In this document: piece after piece, positions 38,105 through 49,724 of the stretch | Layout: the number at the start of each line of letters is the position of its first letter | Position numbering within the stretch: the stretch's first letter is position 1 | Assembly (NCBI GenBank): GCA_963576475.1 | Contig: OY754984.1 | Location: 21,291,215-21,355,214 of the forward strand | DNA length: 64,000 nt | Source of the DNA: Molanna angustata | Lineage: Eukaryota > Arthropoda > Insecta > Trichoptera > Molannidae | Direction: 5' to 3' | Made by a program: the position numbers and the translations under genes | Notes under the pieces: generated by a model | What the model was told of the DNA's origin: nothing | The model's database searches: none | Seen by the model: only the letters and a program-made list of their open reading frames with translations

Positions 38105-38779
38105 GTGAGTATTAGATATACAAATTCGCAAAATTTGATGAGAATAGAATGGTTATTTTAGTCTTTAATCGATAAAGTAGAATAAACACGCCGTACATGG
38201 CACACAGCACATATGTAGTACACAGCACACACACTTGGGGTCACGTAGAAATATTTGACAATTAAAAAAATTGAGAACCACTTTTATCAAACACTCTTCA
38301 AAATCTAATAGGATCTAAGCGAGTATAAGATATTATACTGCAAAATTTTAAAATACTCGAATGAGTATTTTAGTCTATTATCGATAAAGTAGAATAAATA
38401 CAGCGTACATAGTACACAGCACATTTCACACACACACAGATACATCGTGATGAAACTTTCTGAATACAAGCTCAGCATGATACTTGTTGATAATCTTCAA
38501 TAAAATAATTACCTTAAAATTTGCGAATTCATAAATCCCCACTAGGGTACATAACTTCCCACTCCTCACTATCCCAAGGGGTAAAATATTATATTTAAAA
38601 GAACAGTGTATGAGTGTATGCATGAGTGTAATGAGTTTTACCGAGTAAAGAAGTTAAATTAAACTTCCCTTCGGACACAGTTTAAAACTAGTTTTAGTTA
38701 ATGACAACTAGTTTTGGTCAACCAGTGAACATCTTCAGGGTCTATGAGTGGTGAACGTATATTTATCAGCACTGATTTT

Positions 38780-38970
38780 CTATTTTGTCATTTTTTTAAA
38801 GAGTTAATATGTCTTTGTAACAAGAACATAATGTACATCCTTATACATTCCCTAAACTAAGCATAAATTCTTGTGCTAAAGATGAACGAAATCGTTCGTG
38901 GCAGGATTCGAACACGCGACCACTGGATTACTAACCCAGCGCGCTAACCGCTCTGCCATCACCCATCTGA
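38780..38970 (-). mobile_element. SINE family 1, minus strand
   Basis: Inverted tRNA-like head (GATTCGAACACGCGACCACT, GCGCGCTAACCGCTCTGCCA) with body CTAAGCATAAATTCTTGTGC and TACATTCCCTAAA. Close to full length. Confidence 0.88.
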
Positions 38971-39496
38971 ACACCCATTTATGTGGAATATGTCTTTCAA
39001 TAGATTATGTAGCTGTGGAAATTATCTGTATCCATAGTATAGAATGTCTTTAAATATTAACGATACCCTTTGATGACTCCGTCTGGATAAATGGTAGAAT
39101 TTAATTATTCATTAATTATAACGTTTGATGTCGATATAATATGACAGAATGGAGGCAACTGCTCGGTTCATATTGAGTGCCTTTCCACAAAAGATATTGT
39201 TGCAAAGTGTACCTACCTACATATATTGTGGGTAGGCAGTTGAGCTAACAAATCGAATATTCAACATTCGAATATTTTGATCAATATTTGAATACTTACA
39301 TTATATGTAGATATCTCATTCATATTTTAATAATAAACTATATTATGAATATGAACCAAATTCATTTTTTGTAAACAAAATATTTTAATTTATTACGATA
39401 AAACAATATTAACTTACCGATCAATTCAACATAACAGACCCGACATACACGATTAAATAAATAAAATAATATACGTATTTTTACAATATTTTTATA

Positions 39497-39606
39497 ACGA
39501 CCGAACGTCGTAGTCAAGGTGACTTGGCATTGTCAAGGTCCAAAAGAAAGTTGCATTTAGACCTTGACAATGCCAAGTCACCTTGGCGATAACGATCGGT
39601 CGTTAT
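39497..39606. mobile_element. 110-bp MITE with ~46-bp inverted repeats
   Basis: Arms ATAACGACCG...CAAGGTGACTTGGCATTGTC and its inverted partner GACAATGCCAAGTCACCTTG...CGGTCGTTAT surround a ~20-bp loop (CAAAAGAAAGTTGCATTTAG). No open frame. Confidence 0.88.
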
Positions 39607-39849
39607 TTATTTATTTATTTATTTATTAAGTTCTACGCTCATTAGAGCATTTACAAAAATTTGCTATACCTACAAGAAAAAAAATAAACATGTGTAATTA
39701 ATAATAAAGAGAAAAAACATACTAAAAATACAAAATTTAAAAACAAAAAATGAAAAAAAAAAAAATTTTTTTTAAATATACCTAATAAATAAAATTCTCA
39801 AACAAAACAGCAAAACATAACAAGTTAAAAATATAGTATTAAAATAAAT

Positions 39850-40560
39850 ACTTCTTCAATGGCACTACAGCCCAAATCGGGCTTTGGCCTCCTCCAACCA
39901 TTCCTGTTCTCAGCCACTGTTCTCCATCCGGTCACTTGGAGAAGCTGGTTCGCATCTTAGGTGACTTCGTCTTCCCATCTCAGTCTTGGTCTTCCTATCC
40001 TCCTCTTTCCCCACGGATGCCCCATCATCACCCTCTTGGGTATCCGTGAGTTTGGCATTCTATGCACGTGTCCAGCCCATCTCAATCTCGAGAGCCTCAT
40101 ATGGGTTGAGATACTATGGGCCTGGTAAATGCGGTACAATTCATCATTGCGCCGAATGCGCCATTCATTGCCGTCCCTTACGGGCCCACAGATTCGACAA
40201 AGCACCTTCCGCTCGAATGTGTCCAGGGACTCAGCTGCTTATACTGACAGTGTCATTGCCTCGCATCCATACGCCAGTACCGTTCTGACAATTGTCTTGT
40301 ACAACGTCAATTTTTTTTCCTATGGACGTCTCGAGATTTAAACATTGGCAGCAGAGAGAAATATGTCTTATTTTCAGCTGAGATTCTCTTTCTGATTTCC
40401 ACTGGTTCTTCATTATATTCTGTTATGGTTGAGCCGAGGTATGTGAATTGTGAATGTGAACACTTTTTCAAAGGAGTAGACATCCTTGAACTTCAAACTA
40501 CCTCTTGTTTCTCTTAGGCTTCTACTCTGTGTCATAAACTTGGTTTTGTCTTGGTTTATT
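39850..40560 (-). pseudogene. 5'-truncated LINE (RTE-like) with frame breaks
   Basis: Minus strand, in order: RT remnants near 40540-40320 (NQDKTKFMTQSRSLRETRGS), then KRISAENKTYFSLLPMFKSR, then MLCRICGPVRDGNEWRIRRN (about 40205) with MRLSRLRWAGHVHRMPNS and GRPRLRWEDEV. At least three frame changes separate the blocks. 3' end at about 39850 after GGGCTGTAGTGCCATTGAAG. Confidence 0.78.
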
Positions 40561-41007
40561 AAAATAAATACACAAATGAAAATACACTGACAAAAAATAG
40601 AAAAAACATAAAAAATAATAATAAAATAAAAAGAAAGAATAATAATATGAAAGCAAAGAATAAGACAATAATAAAAAAAAAAGTTATATAAATTTTGAGG
40701 ATAAATATTTATTTATTTTAAAATGGATTTCCACTCTGTTAACACAAAAACTCTAGAATCATTAATAACATACATTTGCGACATGGCTATTCCGATTTAT
40801 AGTAGGTAATAAAAAAATCATTCAACGAAGAAATTAGAAAATACAACGATTTAGGTAATGAGATTAAAAAACTTTGGCATTATGATAAAATAATAATATT
40901 CCCTTTTATTATGTCAGCTACTGGCATTATTCCAAAATCGATTCGTCTTAATTTTAAATTTTAGATTTTTCAAAAAAATCAGTAATAATAATTATTAATA
41001 ATTATTA

Positions 41008-41112
41008 TTAGTCTGATTTTTAACATTTCAAAGTCTTCAACCATTCTATATGTGTTAATTATTAACACATATAGAATGGTTGAAGATTTTGAAATGTTAA
41101 AAATCAGACTAA
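41008..41112. repeat. Near-perfect 105-bp palindrome
   Basis: Two ~50-bp arms meet almost without a loop at TTAATTATTAA. Left arm: GTCTGATTTTTAACATTTCA, then CTTCAACCATTCTATATGTG. The right arm is its inverse with one mismatch (AAAGTC versus AAAATC). No clear target duplication. Confidence 0.95.
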
Positions 41113-41929
41113 CACCATCGGCGGTCTACAGCAATAAAATTAAACGATAAGCGATTGACTTGCAAGTAGATTTTTTTTTAAATAAATATATATTTTATTT
41201 TATTTTATTTTTATTTTTAATCAGTAAACTTATGTATTTCGTCTTTGTTCTGCTAAATCTCAACTGATTTGCTTCCAGTGCGTATAAACGATTCGTTATT
41301 CGAATAATATAAATTTCGAATATTAGGGAAGTCTAGTAGGCAGACACATAGGTACCTACACATAACAAGTTAGTTAGTAAAGTCAACCAATATGGTTAAT
41401 GTACATATTTGATCAATTTCTCCAATAATCACAAAGCGCTCGGAATACCAATTAGTATAATATGCATGTTGGTTAGGTGATCCTGTAATCTTATACACCA
41501 GACTTACTCCAGAGATTCTCTTAGATATAATAATTATTGTTATTTTATTTAAATTATTTACGTTGGTTAATAATTATGTCATGTCAGTCAAACCCTCTTT
41601 TAACAGACTTATAAAAACAGAGGAAGTTATCAATTCTATGTGATTTCTTTTTTAATCTCCACTAGTCTTACTAACAATAAACACTGTGTAGCAGATCAGT
41701 TGGTTAACGACAATGTATGTATCTCTCATACAAATTTTACACAACGCTTGCACGCCTGTCCAAGGAAGTTAACGAGGTGTTTTAAGACAACTTTCATCTA
41801 TCGTCATCTATGAAGTAACCTTTTTGTGACGCCGTCTATTGAGGTTTTTCTTGTAAAATTTCATTGTTAAATATAATGTAATATAATGACGAAGAAACTT
41901 TGAAAACATTATGCATTAGTATAATCCAT

Positions 41930-42310
41930 TATCTTTCATGGAATGATTGGGTGGGGAGGTGCATCTAAAACAAATATGGATCCTCTATCTAAGGCTCAGA
42001 AAGCTCTCATTTAAGAGATTGTTAAAAAACATTTCCATTTCCCGACCATTCAACTATTTAAAAACTTTAACGTACTAACTACAGCACAACTCTATATAAA
42101 ACAAATTCTTATTCACTTTAAAAATGATAAGAAAAACCATATCACTGCTCAACATTCTCACGATACAAGACACAGACATATCAACTAATCACTCCTAAGA
42201 CAAACACTACATACGGACAAAGACATTATCAACAAAGATTCTAAATTTAGTATCTAGCAAAAGATATAAAGAACATACATTTAATAGAAAATACAAGACA
42301 AACATACAAT
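41930..42310 (+). pseudogene. LINE ORF2 C-terminal fragment feeding the 73-bp array
   Basis: Blocks MIGWGGASKTNMDPLSKAQK, then (after a stop) HFHFPTIQLFKNFNVLTTAQ and LYIKQILIHF. This is the same LINE type as 34390-34575. The open frame runs down to KEHTFNRKYKTNIQYKHG, where the tandem array begins, so the array grew from the 3' coding end of the LINE. Confidence 0.78.
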
Positions 42311-43255
42311 ACAAACATGGTTATATAACAAAGGGATCAACTATTGTCAGCAAATTCTCAATTCATAACAACATACATACAATACAAACATGGTTATATA
42401 ACAAAGGGATCAACTATTGTCAGCAAATTCTCAATTCATAACAACATACATACAATACAAACATGGTTATATAACAAAGGGATCAACTATTGGCAGCAAA
42501 TTCTCAATTCATAACAACATACATACAATACAAACATGGTTATATAACAAAGGGATCAACTATTGTCAGCAAATTCTCAATTCATAACAACATACATACA
42601 ATACAAACATGGTTATATAACAAAGGGATCAACTATTGTCAGCAAATTCTCAATTCATAACAACATACATACAATACAAACATGGTTATATAACAAAGGG
42701 ATCAACTATTGTCAGCAAATTCTCAATTCATAACAACATACATACAATACAAACATGGTTATATAACAAAGGGATCAACTATTGTCAGCAAATTCTCAAT
42801 TCATAACAACATACATACAATACAAACATGGTTATATAACAAAGGGATCAACTATTGTCAGCAAATTCTCAATTCATAACAACATACATACAATACAAAC
42901 ATGGTTATATAACAAAGGGATCAACTATTGTCAGCAAATTCTCAATTCATAACAACATACATACAATACAAACATGGTTATATAACAAAGGGATCAACTA
43001 TTGTCAGCAAATTCTCAATTCATAACAACATACATACAATACAAACATGGTTATATAACAAAGGGATCAACTATTGTCAGCAAATTCTCAATTCATAACA
43101 ACATACATACAATACAAACATGGTTATATAACAAAGGGATCAACTATTGGCAGCAAATTCTCAATTCATAACAACATACATACAATACAAACATGGTTAT
43201 ATAACAAAGGGATCAACTATTGTCAGCAAATTCTCAATTTATAACAGCATACACG
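42305..43255 (+). repeat. 73-bp tandem array, 13 copies (array A)
   Basis: The unit contains ACAAACATGGTTATATAACA, AAGGGATCAACTATTGTCAG and CAAATTCTCAATTCATAACA. GGTTAT occurs every 73 bp from 42319 to 43195. Units are almost identical (two carry TTGGCAG for TTGTCAG). The array is followed by the unique LINE end CACGACAAAACTACTAACAT. The same unit, inverted, makes array B at 56845-57655. Confidence 0.96.
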
Positions 43256-43299
43256 ACAAAACTACTAACATAGGACTCAATAAGTGGACAGCTTACAAT

Positions 43300-44106
43300 T
43301 AGAGGTGGGAAAAACAGCTTATTTTTTTAAACGTTATAGACGTTTCGTTAATTTTAAATAACGTTATTTTTAAAGGCTTAAAAAGCTTAAAGGCTTAATT
43401 ATATTTGTACTGTATATATACAAGTACAATATACCTAAATCTAAAAAAAAATTAACACATTAACATGCAATGAAAAAAAAGGTATGTTTTTGAAATAAAT
43501 ATAATGTACTTTTAATTTTTTTGCTTCCTCTAGAAAGTATTTAAAATGTAGTCTACAATCTTTGACGAAAATACAGTAGAAATGTTATACAATACATACA
43601 TAAGTTTAAAAATTATGTTGACAATAATTTTGTACGCTCGAATCATCTAACAAAGCCGACAACACACAATAAACCAACCCGATAGGCGTTTTAAACGATA
43701 CTTAAGAAACCAAAAATAAACGTTTACAAAAATCAGTAATAATAATAACTTATAACGTTGAACGAAACAAGTCGATTTGAAGCTGATCATTCGTCACGAT
43801 GATGTCAACAGATGTTTAGCGACCGACAACGCTCGCCGCCGGTCAGCTAATCATAAATCACAATCATCTCGCAACGTTGTCGTTAAAAATAATACATCTT
43901 TGTTATGATTATAAAATAAGCTTTTAACAAAAAACAGCTTTTAACGAAAAACAGCTTTTAACGAAATCATCATCGGAACGTTATGATTGGAAATCGTTGT
44001 AACACTCGCAACGTTCAACGAATATGGTTTAAAATTTATAACGTTTGATTGATTATTTTTTTTAAACGATTATTTTAATCAGCTTTCGTTTAAACGATCA
44101 TCTCTA
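43300..44106. mobile_element. hAT-type non-autonomous element, 807 bp, perfect 8-bp duplication
   Basis: Flanked on both sides by CTTACAAT (43292-43299 and 44107-44114). The ends are TAGAGGTGGGAAAAACAGC and, inverted, TAGAGATGATCGTTTAAACG. An 8-bp duplication with TAGAG(G/A)TG ends is typical of hAT transposons. No transposase frame is present. The interior repeats AAAAACAGCTTTTAACGA twice near 43930. It interrupts the LINE tail whose empty version is seen at 56780-56790. Confidence 0.9.
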
Positions 44107-44215
44107 CTTACAATGACTTAGTAATTAATATTATGTAACTAGTCTACCACCTCGGAACAGTCCTGGCCTAGTGAGGTGGCACAAACCAACCCTACTTATT
44201 TGTTATATTGCTTAG
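44107..44215 (+). mobile_element. LINE 3' tail, displaced by the hAT element
   Basis: TTAATATTATGTAACTAGTC and CACCTCGGAACAG...GGCCTAGTGAGGTGG match, inverted, 56705-56780, the corresponding LINE end next to array B. It completes the LINE that starts at 41930. Confidence 0.82.
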
Positions 44216-44786
44216 ATAAAATAATTCTAATTTTTGGTATTTATAATAAAAAAAAATCACGTAAATCAGTTCTCCTGTATTATTCCAACTTCGTCTATAT
44301 TGAAATATTACCTTACCAAAAAAATTGATTTACTAAAAGAGGCAATTAGTAATTTTTAGAGACAAAGTCTTCATATTATAATGTATTTGTGACGGTGAGG
44401 ATCGTGAGGATCATTTGGACAGGGTGGGTGGTGGAGTAGACAGGGCCGGATCCACCATAGGTTCAAACGGTGCAGTTGCGCCTGGCGCAAAATAAATCTG
44501 GGGCGCCAAATATAACAACAAATATTAAATAAAAAAAATAAAAAAGACCAAAAATATAAACCGAAAAATCCTGAAATAGAAAAAATATCACGGATGAATT
44601 TGAATTGAATTACTTATATTATTATAATAAACGGTTTCTAAATCATAATACAATAGAACTTCAATAAATAATCAAAATTCTTGGAGATAGCCCGCGTCTT
44701 GATGTAACCACCAGCTTCTGCTGAGATATCCCACAGATAATAATAATAATACTTAATATAATAAATTCGAATATCAATAATCTCAT

Positions 44787-45049
<263 letters not shown>

Positions 45050-45244
45050 TATCATATATCATATTTCTCATTACCGTAATCTTCTTCATTGGCCCAAGAT
45101 ACGACAACGACGTAATATAGGTACATATTATCTTGTCATTACTATACAATATCCTTTTTAATACAAATTTACCTCAGTATCTCAAAGATAAATTCACTTA
45201 TCTTTCAAGCCACGGGCGTCCACTTCGTGCTTTACTATCTATCC

Positions 45245-45650
45245 CTATTCATATTTCTGATTTTTTAGCTCTTCGTTTGAAGTACATTCAGCTAGGCTAT
45301 GGAATAGCCTAAGTCCTGATATTACGTCGTCTTTCTCATTAAACATCTTCAAGAAAAGGCTAAAGCAAAAATATTTATCTGAGAACACCTGATTACATCT
45401 TCCTTTCCTCTTCTTTTCCTTGTCCTTTAGCTTTCCTATCATTGCTATGATTGTTCTTATATGCTGTTTTCTTTGTTTTTACTTTTTTTCTGCTGTATTT
45501 ATTTATTTTGTAATTGCCATAGTACAGATTGTTTTGTATAGGTACTTAACATTTACTCTGGTTGGTTGGAAGAAATTGCCATTAGGCAATAAGCCCGCCA
45601 GTGTACTAATTATATGTACAAAAAGATACAAATAAATAAATAAATAAATA
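45245..45650 (+). pseudogene. CR1/L2-like LINE 3' end
   Basis: A short frame (about 45275-45388) reads SFEVHSARLWNSLSPDITSS, FSLNIFKKRLKQKYL and a stop, the same LWN.L...FK..LK.YL C-terminus as at 30225-30480. The 3' region has GGTTGGAAGAAATTGCCATT and AAGCCCGCCAGTG, then (AAAT)n. Confidence 0.72.
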
Positions 45651-46304
45651 AATTATATGACTACTTTGAATGTATATTATAATCCGCCCGTACCATATTG
45701 TACAAGCGAGAAATTTAGTAGTTGTATGTATTATGTAGTAATGGAATCGTCCATTATGTGCACAATATAGTCTCTGTTCTGTGATTTTGGGCTATTGGTG
45801 CCGACAACTTACTTACGACATTAAAAATGTTAGTTAGTCATATTAGTTATGTTAAGTTGGCAGTTACATTCAATTTGTTGCGTAATTCACGAATGTTTTA
45901 GCAAATTGTTTACATACTTATTAATAATCGATTTAGATTTAACTGTTGTGTGTTGTGGTATATTGTGTTGTATCTTGTTTGTTTACATAATGACTTCTTT
46001 ACTTAATAATAAAAATCGGGGAGTAGTAAATTTGCAAATTATAAATTAAAGAACATTGATAATAGAAATTCTTAAATAATTTACCACAAAGTAAAATCTA
46101 AAAACATTGATAAATTAAATATCGGACTCCCGCCGTTACTATGAGGCAAGACTACAAAGCAGTCAATGTCATCTTATATTAAATAATTTGAATTATACTT
46201 ATTCAAAAGTGAGTATTTCTTCCAATGCATTAAATTAAAGAAATAATAATGTAGTGACTTGTATTTTTCTACTTCCTATGTGCATAGTATTTATTTGTTT
46301 TACA

Positions 46305-46390
46305 CTGCTTCTCGGGCAACTAACAGGTACTACGTCAAATATTAATTTAACACGCACCCAATAACAAGTTGCCACATTCTGAAGTATATA
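46305..46390 (-). mobile_element. SINE family 3 body fragment
   Basis: Inverted CTCGGGCAACTAACAGGTAC and CACCCAATAACAAGTTGCCA match the body of the full copy at 26824-27060. The tRNA head is missing. Confidence 0.78.
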
Positions 46391-47372
46391 TCTGTACAAT
46401 ATGTGTGGTTATCTGTACAATATGTGTGGTTAACTAGAGACTTCAAATTTTTATGACAGAAAGGAATTATTTAGATACGTAAAATTGCAAAGTTTCATTA
46501 TACGGAGATAAATAGTTTTGGAGATATAATTATTTTAAAACTCCAAATTTTCATATAAATTTTACGCCATTTTGACAATCTCTGCGTTTTTTGCGTTTCT
46601 TTTACTTTATTATATACTGTCACTTAATATTTGACAAAAACGGGGAGGCTCCGCGCACCCCCCCCCCCCTTCACAGGGGGGCTAAATCGGCCACACATAT
46701 TGTAGGTACAGTCCTTCCATTTATATTTGTAAAATAATATTTTCTGTGTATTGATTCTAAAACAACCAAATTTAGAGGACGTATAATTGACGCTATTTAT
46801 TTGCTTATTAATATGGCGTGATATTTTCCTTTAAAAAAATGCAGTGGGTACAAATTTGTGAAATGGCGCAGAGGTGGAGGGACGCCTTGGACTCGATTGT
46901 GAAGGGGGAGGGGCGCTTTAGATCTAATGCACCAGGCGCCGAATAGGGTAAATCCGGCCCTGGATGTAGATATCTACATACTCCATGGTTTGGGTTCGAT
47001 AACATTATTGTGTTAGCATCTCAGCCTGGTATGTGTTGGACAAACATCCAACTGAAGATCAGATTGAATATTTACACTTGACAAAGGAAGACGGAAGCCT
47101 TTAATACAACCTACACAAATTATCTCACATCGTCCTCCATCTTGAAAACGTGTTTTTTAGGTAGAGTCTTGATGGACTTTCTTGAGGAAATACTCGTTTA
47201 ATATGATTCACAAACACGCATCCTTTTTGTTTGATTTCAATTAATACAAATTAGGTATATGTCTAATTTTCCGAGTGTCAATTCTTGGTGGAATTTCACT
47301 ATCAATTGTATCAAATTATTAACGTAAGTAAAATACTTAAATTTTAACTTTTTTTCCATTTATGATCATTTA

Positions 47373-47575
47373 GATGGGACGATGGTTGAGCGGTTCGCGC
47401 GCGGTGTTAATACCTAATCCAGTGGTCGCGAGTTCGAATCCTGCTTCGACCGATTTCAATCACCTATAGTACAAGCATTTATGCTTATTCTAGGGAATGT
47501 AGGAAGATGTAGGTATATGTACTTGTTTAACAACGACATATTCATTTTTTTTATTTAAAAAAAAAATAATCTTCC
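47373..47575 (+). mobile_element. SINE family 1 copy
   Basis: The tRNA-like head (GGTTGAGCGGTTCGCGCGCG, GAGTTCGAATCCTGC) is followed by TTCAATCACCTATAGTACAA, GGGAATGTAGGAAGATGTAG and a T/A-rich tail. Confidence 0.88.
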
Positions 47576-48544
47576 ATATAAAAACCATGTTCCAAATGAA
47601 TGTGTGTCAAGATAAAAAAAATGCGGCGTTTGGTTCTCTATGCCTACCCATGAGGGATTTGGCGTGTCGGTTTGTATGTGTGTATTAATAATATTTTTCA
47701 TATAATTGGCCTATACAAAAATGCGTGTTATACAGATTACAGACGCCATTGAAAATTGAAGATTTCGATAACTTTTTTCTCATGAGTCCTATTAAACCAA
47801 TTTATACAATTAAACCAATTTCTCAATAGATGGCGTTACAAAAAAGGGTTTCTTTGTTACTTCATAGATGGCAATAGTAATAATGTCCTATTTTCATATG
47901 ATCGGTTACTCATTATTCAAATATATAGAAGTTTAAAAAAAATCCATTGAAAGTGATGATAATATATAAAAGAATGGAAGGACCATTCAAAGCTGGAACC
48001 TCAGAGCAATCAATCAATAGTAGATAAATTAGTGTTGGTCACATACCACTCATTTTCTAATTGATTTGTATAATGTGAGATATTTATTTTTAAATTAGGT
48101 TCTTTATTAGCTGTGGGCATTTTAGGCGTTAGCACAGCCTCTGGTTTGTCCATATTAAATATTCAGGAACGATTTAGCACCATGTTAGATATATCCTTGA
48201 AACACAAGTATACCATTATAATAATATATGGAAATATTTTCTTTGCTCTCTTCCAGGCGTTTATGGCTAGTGGTGATAAAATTAAATACCAAAACCAGAG
48301 AAGATTTGGTCACGTTCATATTTTTAATTCTTTAATCTTGGATATTCATTTATGTTTGATTCTGGCAATATTGAAGTGACAAATTCGATTTTCGTAAGGG
48401 TTGGACATTTCTATATTTTCACAATATTAAAATTATTCATGGCTCAACATTTACAAAATGTCAGCCAAAGAGAGACAGAAGAGTATTACGATAGAAGTAA
48501 TTAATTAATTTATTTATTTTTAAATAAATTAAACACTTGTTTTT

Positions 48545-48676
48545 CTTTCTACATTTATTTTTACTCTCCAGAACGACCGTTTCGCCTGGTGAAGGCCTTT
48601 TCAACTGGTTCTTTCTACATTTATTTTTACTCTCCAGAACGACCGTTTCGCCTGGTGAAGGCCTTTTCAACTGGTT
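48545..48676. repeat. 66-bp direct tandem duplication
   Basis: Two identical 66-bp units (CTTTCTACATTTATTTTTAC, CAGAACGACCGTTTCGCCTG, GTGAAGGCCTTTTCAACTGG). Identity suggests a recent duplication. Confidence 0.95.
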
Positions 48677-49300
48677 GGAATTCTACATAGTAAACGCTGT
48701 CAGTGTAAATAAAATTAAAAGTGCTTATTTATTTATCTTTTTGTACATAATATAAACAAATAAATTGCATAGTGGCGGACTAATTAATTGCCATTGGTCA
48801 ATTTCTTCCAACCAACCGTATTGCAAAGTACCTACGATATTTTAAATATGTACTTAAGGCGGGGACTGCTGCCAACGTACCTATTTTTCAATTTGATATA
48901 CCATCATTATTTGTAATGAAATCGTTTTGAAAAAAATAATTTAGATAGTTTGGGTATTAATAAAGAAAAATATACCTTAACTTTTTGGTAATGTTTTGTA
49001 TAAATTCTTGTAGAAAAATAATGGCATACCCCGATTTTCAACGTTTATCTTATATTTTTAATAAACTATAAGGCGTATTTCAATATATTTTTTTTAGTTA
49101 AAGAAGACAAAAATACCTAGAAAAATATGATGTGACGTTGCATTAATGCATCAGGTTAAGTAAATAAACCTAAAAAACATTTATTTTCCATTCAGCGCCA
49201 TTACGAAATAAAAGTTTTTTTGGTTTATTTACTTAACCTGATGCATTAACGCAACGTCACATCATATTTTTCCAGATATTTTGTTCTTCTTTAATTTATA

Positions 49301-49599
49301 TAATGGAGTGTATTAAGCAAATTAAATCGTTGTTCTGTAAAAAGAGAAATTTATTATTAAAATAATTATAAAATACAATAAAAGTAATAATAACATAAAC
49401 ATAAATAAATAATAATAATAACAAATATAATTTTACCTGTAAAAAGAGAAACGACATTAAATGCTTTTAGTTCCTCCTTTTTAGAATCTTAACTGTCACT
49501 TTAAAACAAATATAAAACTAAAACTTTAATATAGAACCAATTCAAATAAAAATGAAATAAGTACTTCTAGGTGACATCTATGTAAGTACTTGTTTTACA
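49301..49599 (-). repeat. 3' LTR of the Ty3/gypsy-type element
   Basis: 299 bp. On the element strand it begins TGTAAAACAAGTACTTACAT and ends ACTCCATTA. The inner edge is fixed by the polypurine tract at 49600-49613. The outer edge is uncertain by 1-2 bases because TA steps repeat there. Confidence 0.93.
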
Positions 49600-49613
49600 T
49601 CTCCCCCCCCCCC
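49600..49613 (-). other. Polypurine tract (plus-strand primer)
   Basis: On the element strand, GGGGGGGGGGGAGA immediately precedes the 3' LTR. A purine run at this place is the usual RNase H-resistant primer for second-strand DNA synthesis. Confidence 0.9.
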
Positions 49614-49724
49614 AAAAAAAATTATATAAAGCAATACTACTAAATTAATATAATTTTTATACAAAACAATACTTAATATAGTACAATTTTTCATCGGCTA
49701 ATACAATTTTTTTTTTCTATATAT

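Larger units (their letters stand above)
36262..38420 (+). repeat. Dispersed repeat family Y, long form, copy 2 (with LINE insert)
   Basis: Runs from CGAGTGGTTTGTGGTCAACG through CACTACCGAGTCACTTCACT, ACTAGTTGCATGTAACACAT (36400), a (CA)n tract, and CCTGAGCTTGGGGTCACACT (37500) to GAGTATTAGATATACAAATT (38109) and AAAGTAGAATAAACACGCCG (38165). A LINE at 37564-38104 splits it. A partial tandem second copy of its right part follows at 38230-38420. Confidence 0.78.

Noticed and set aside
42305..43255. Tandem array as a possible repetitive protein gene
   Set aside because: The 73-bp unit is not a multiple of 3 and frames run into stops within two or three units. It grew from a dead LINE end.
48113..48379. 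88-codon open frame with hydrophobic stretches (possible small membrane protein)
   Set aside because: No family resemblance, no splice or promoter context, and located between repeats. I cannot support it as a gene.
49600..49724. Envelope-like gene between integrase and 3' LTR
   Set aside because: Only 125 bp is present, with no open frame of useful length, so the element is not of the envelope-bearing type.
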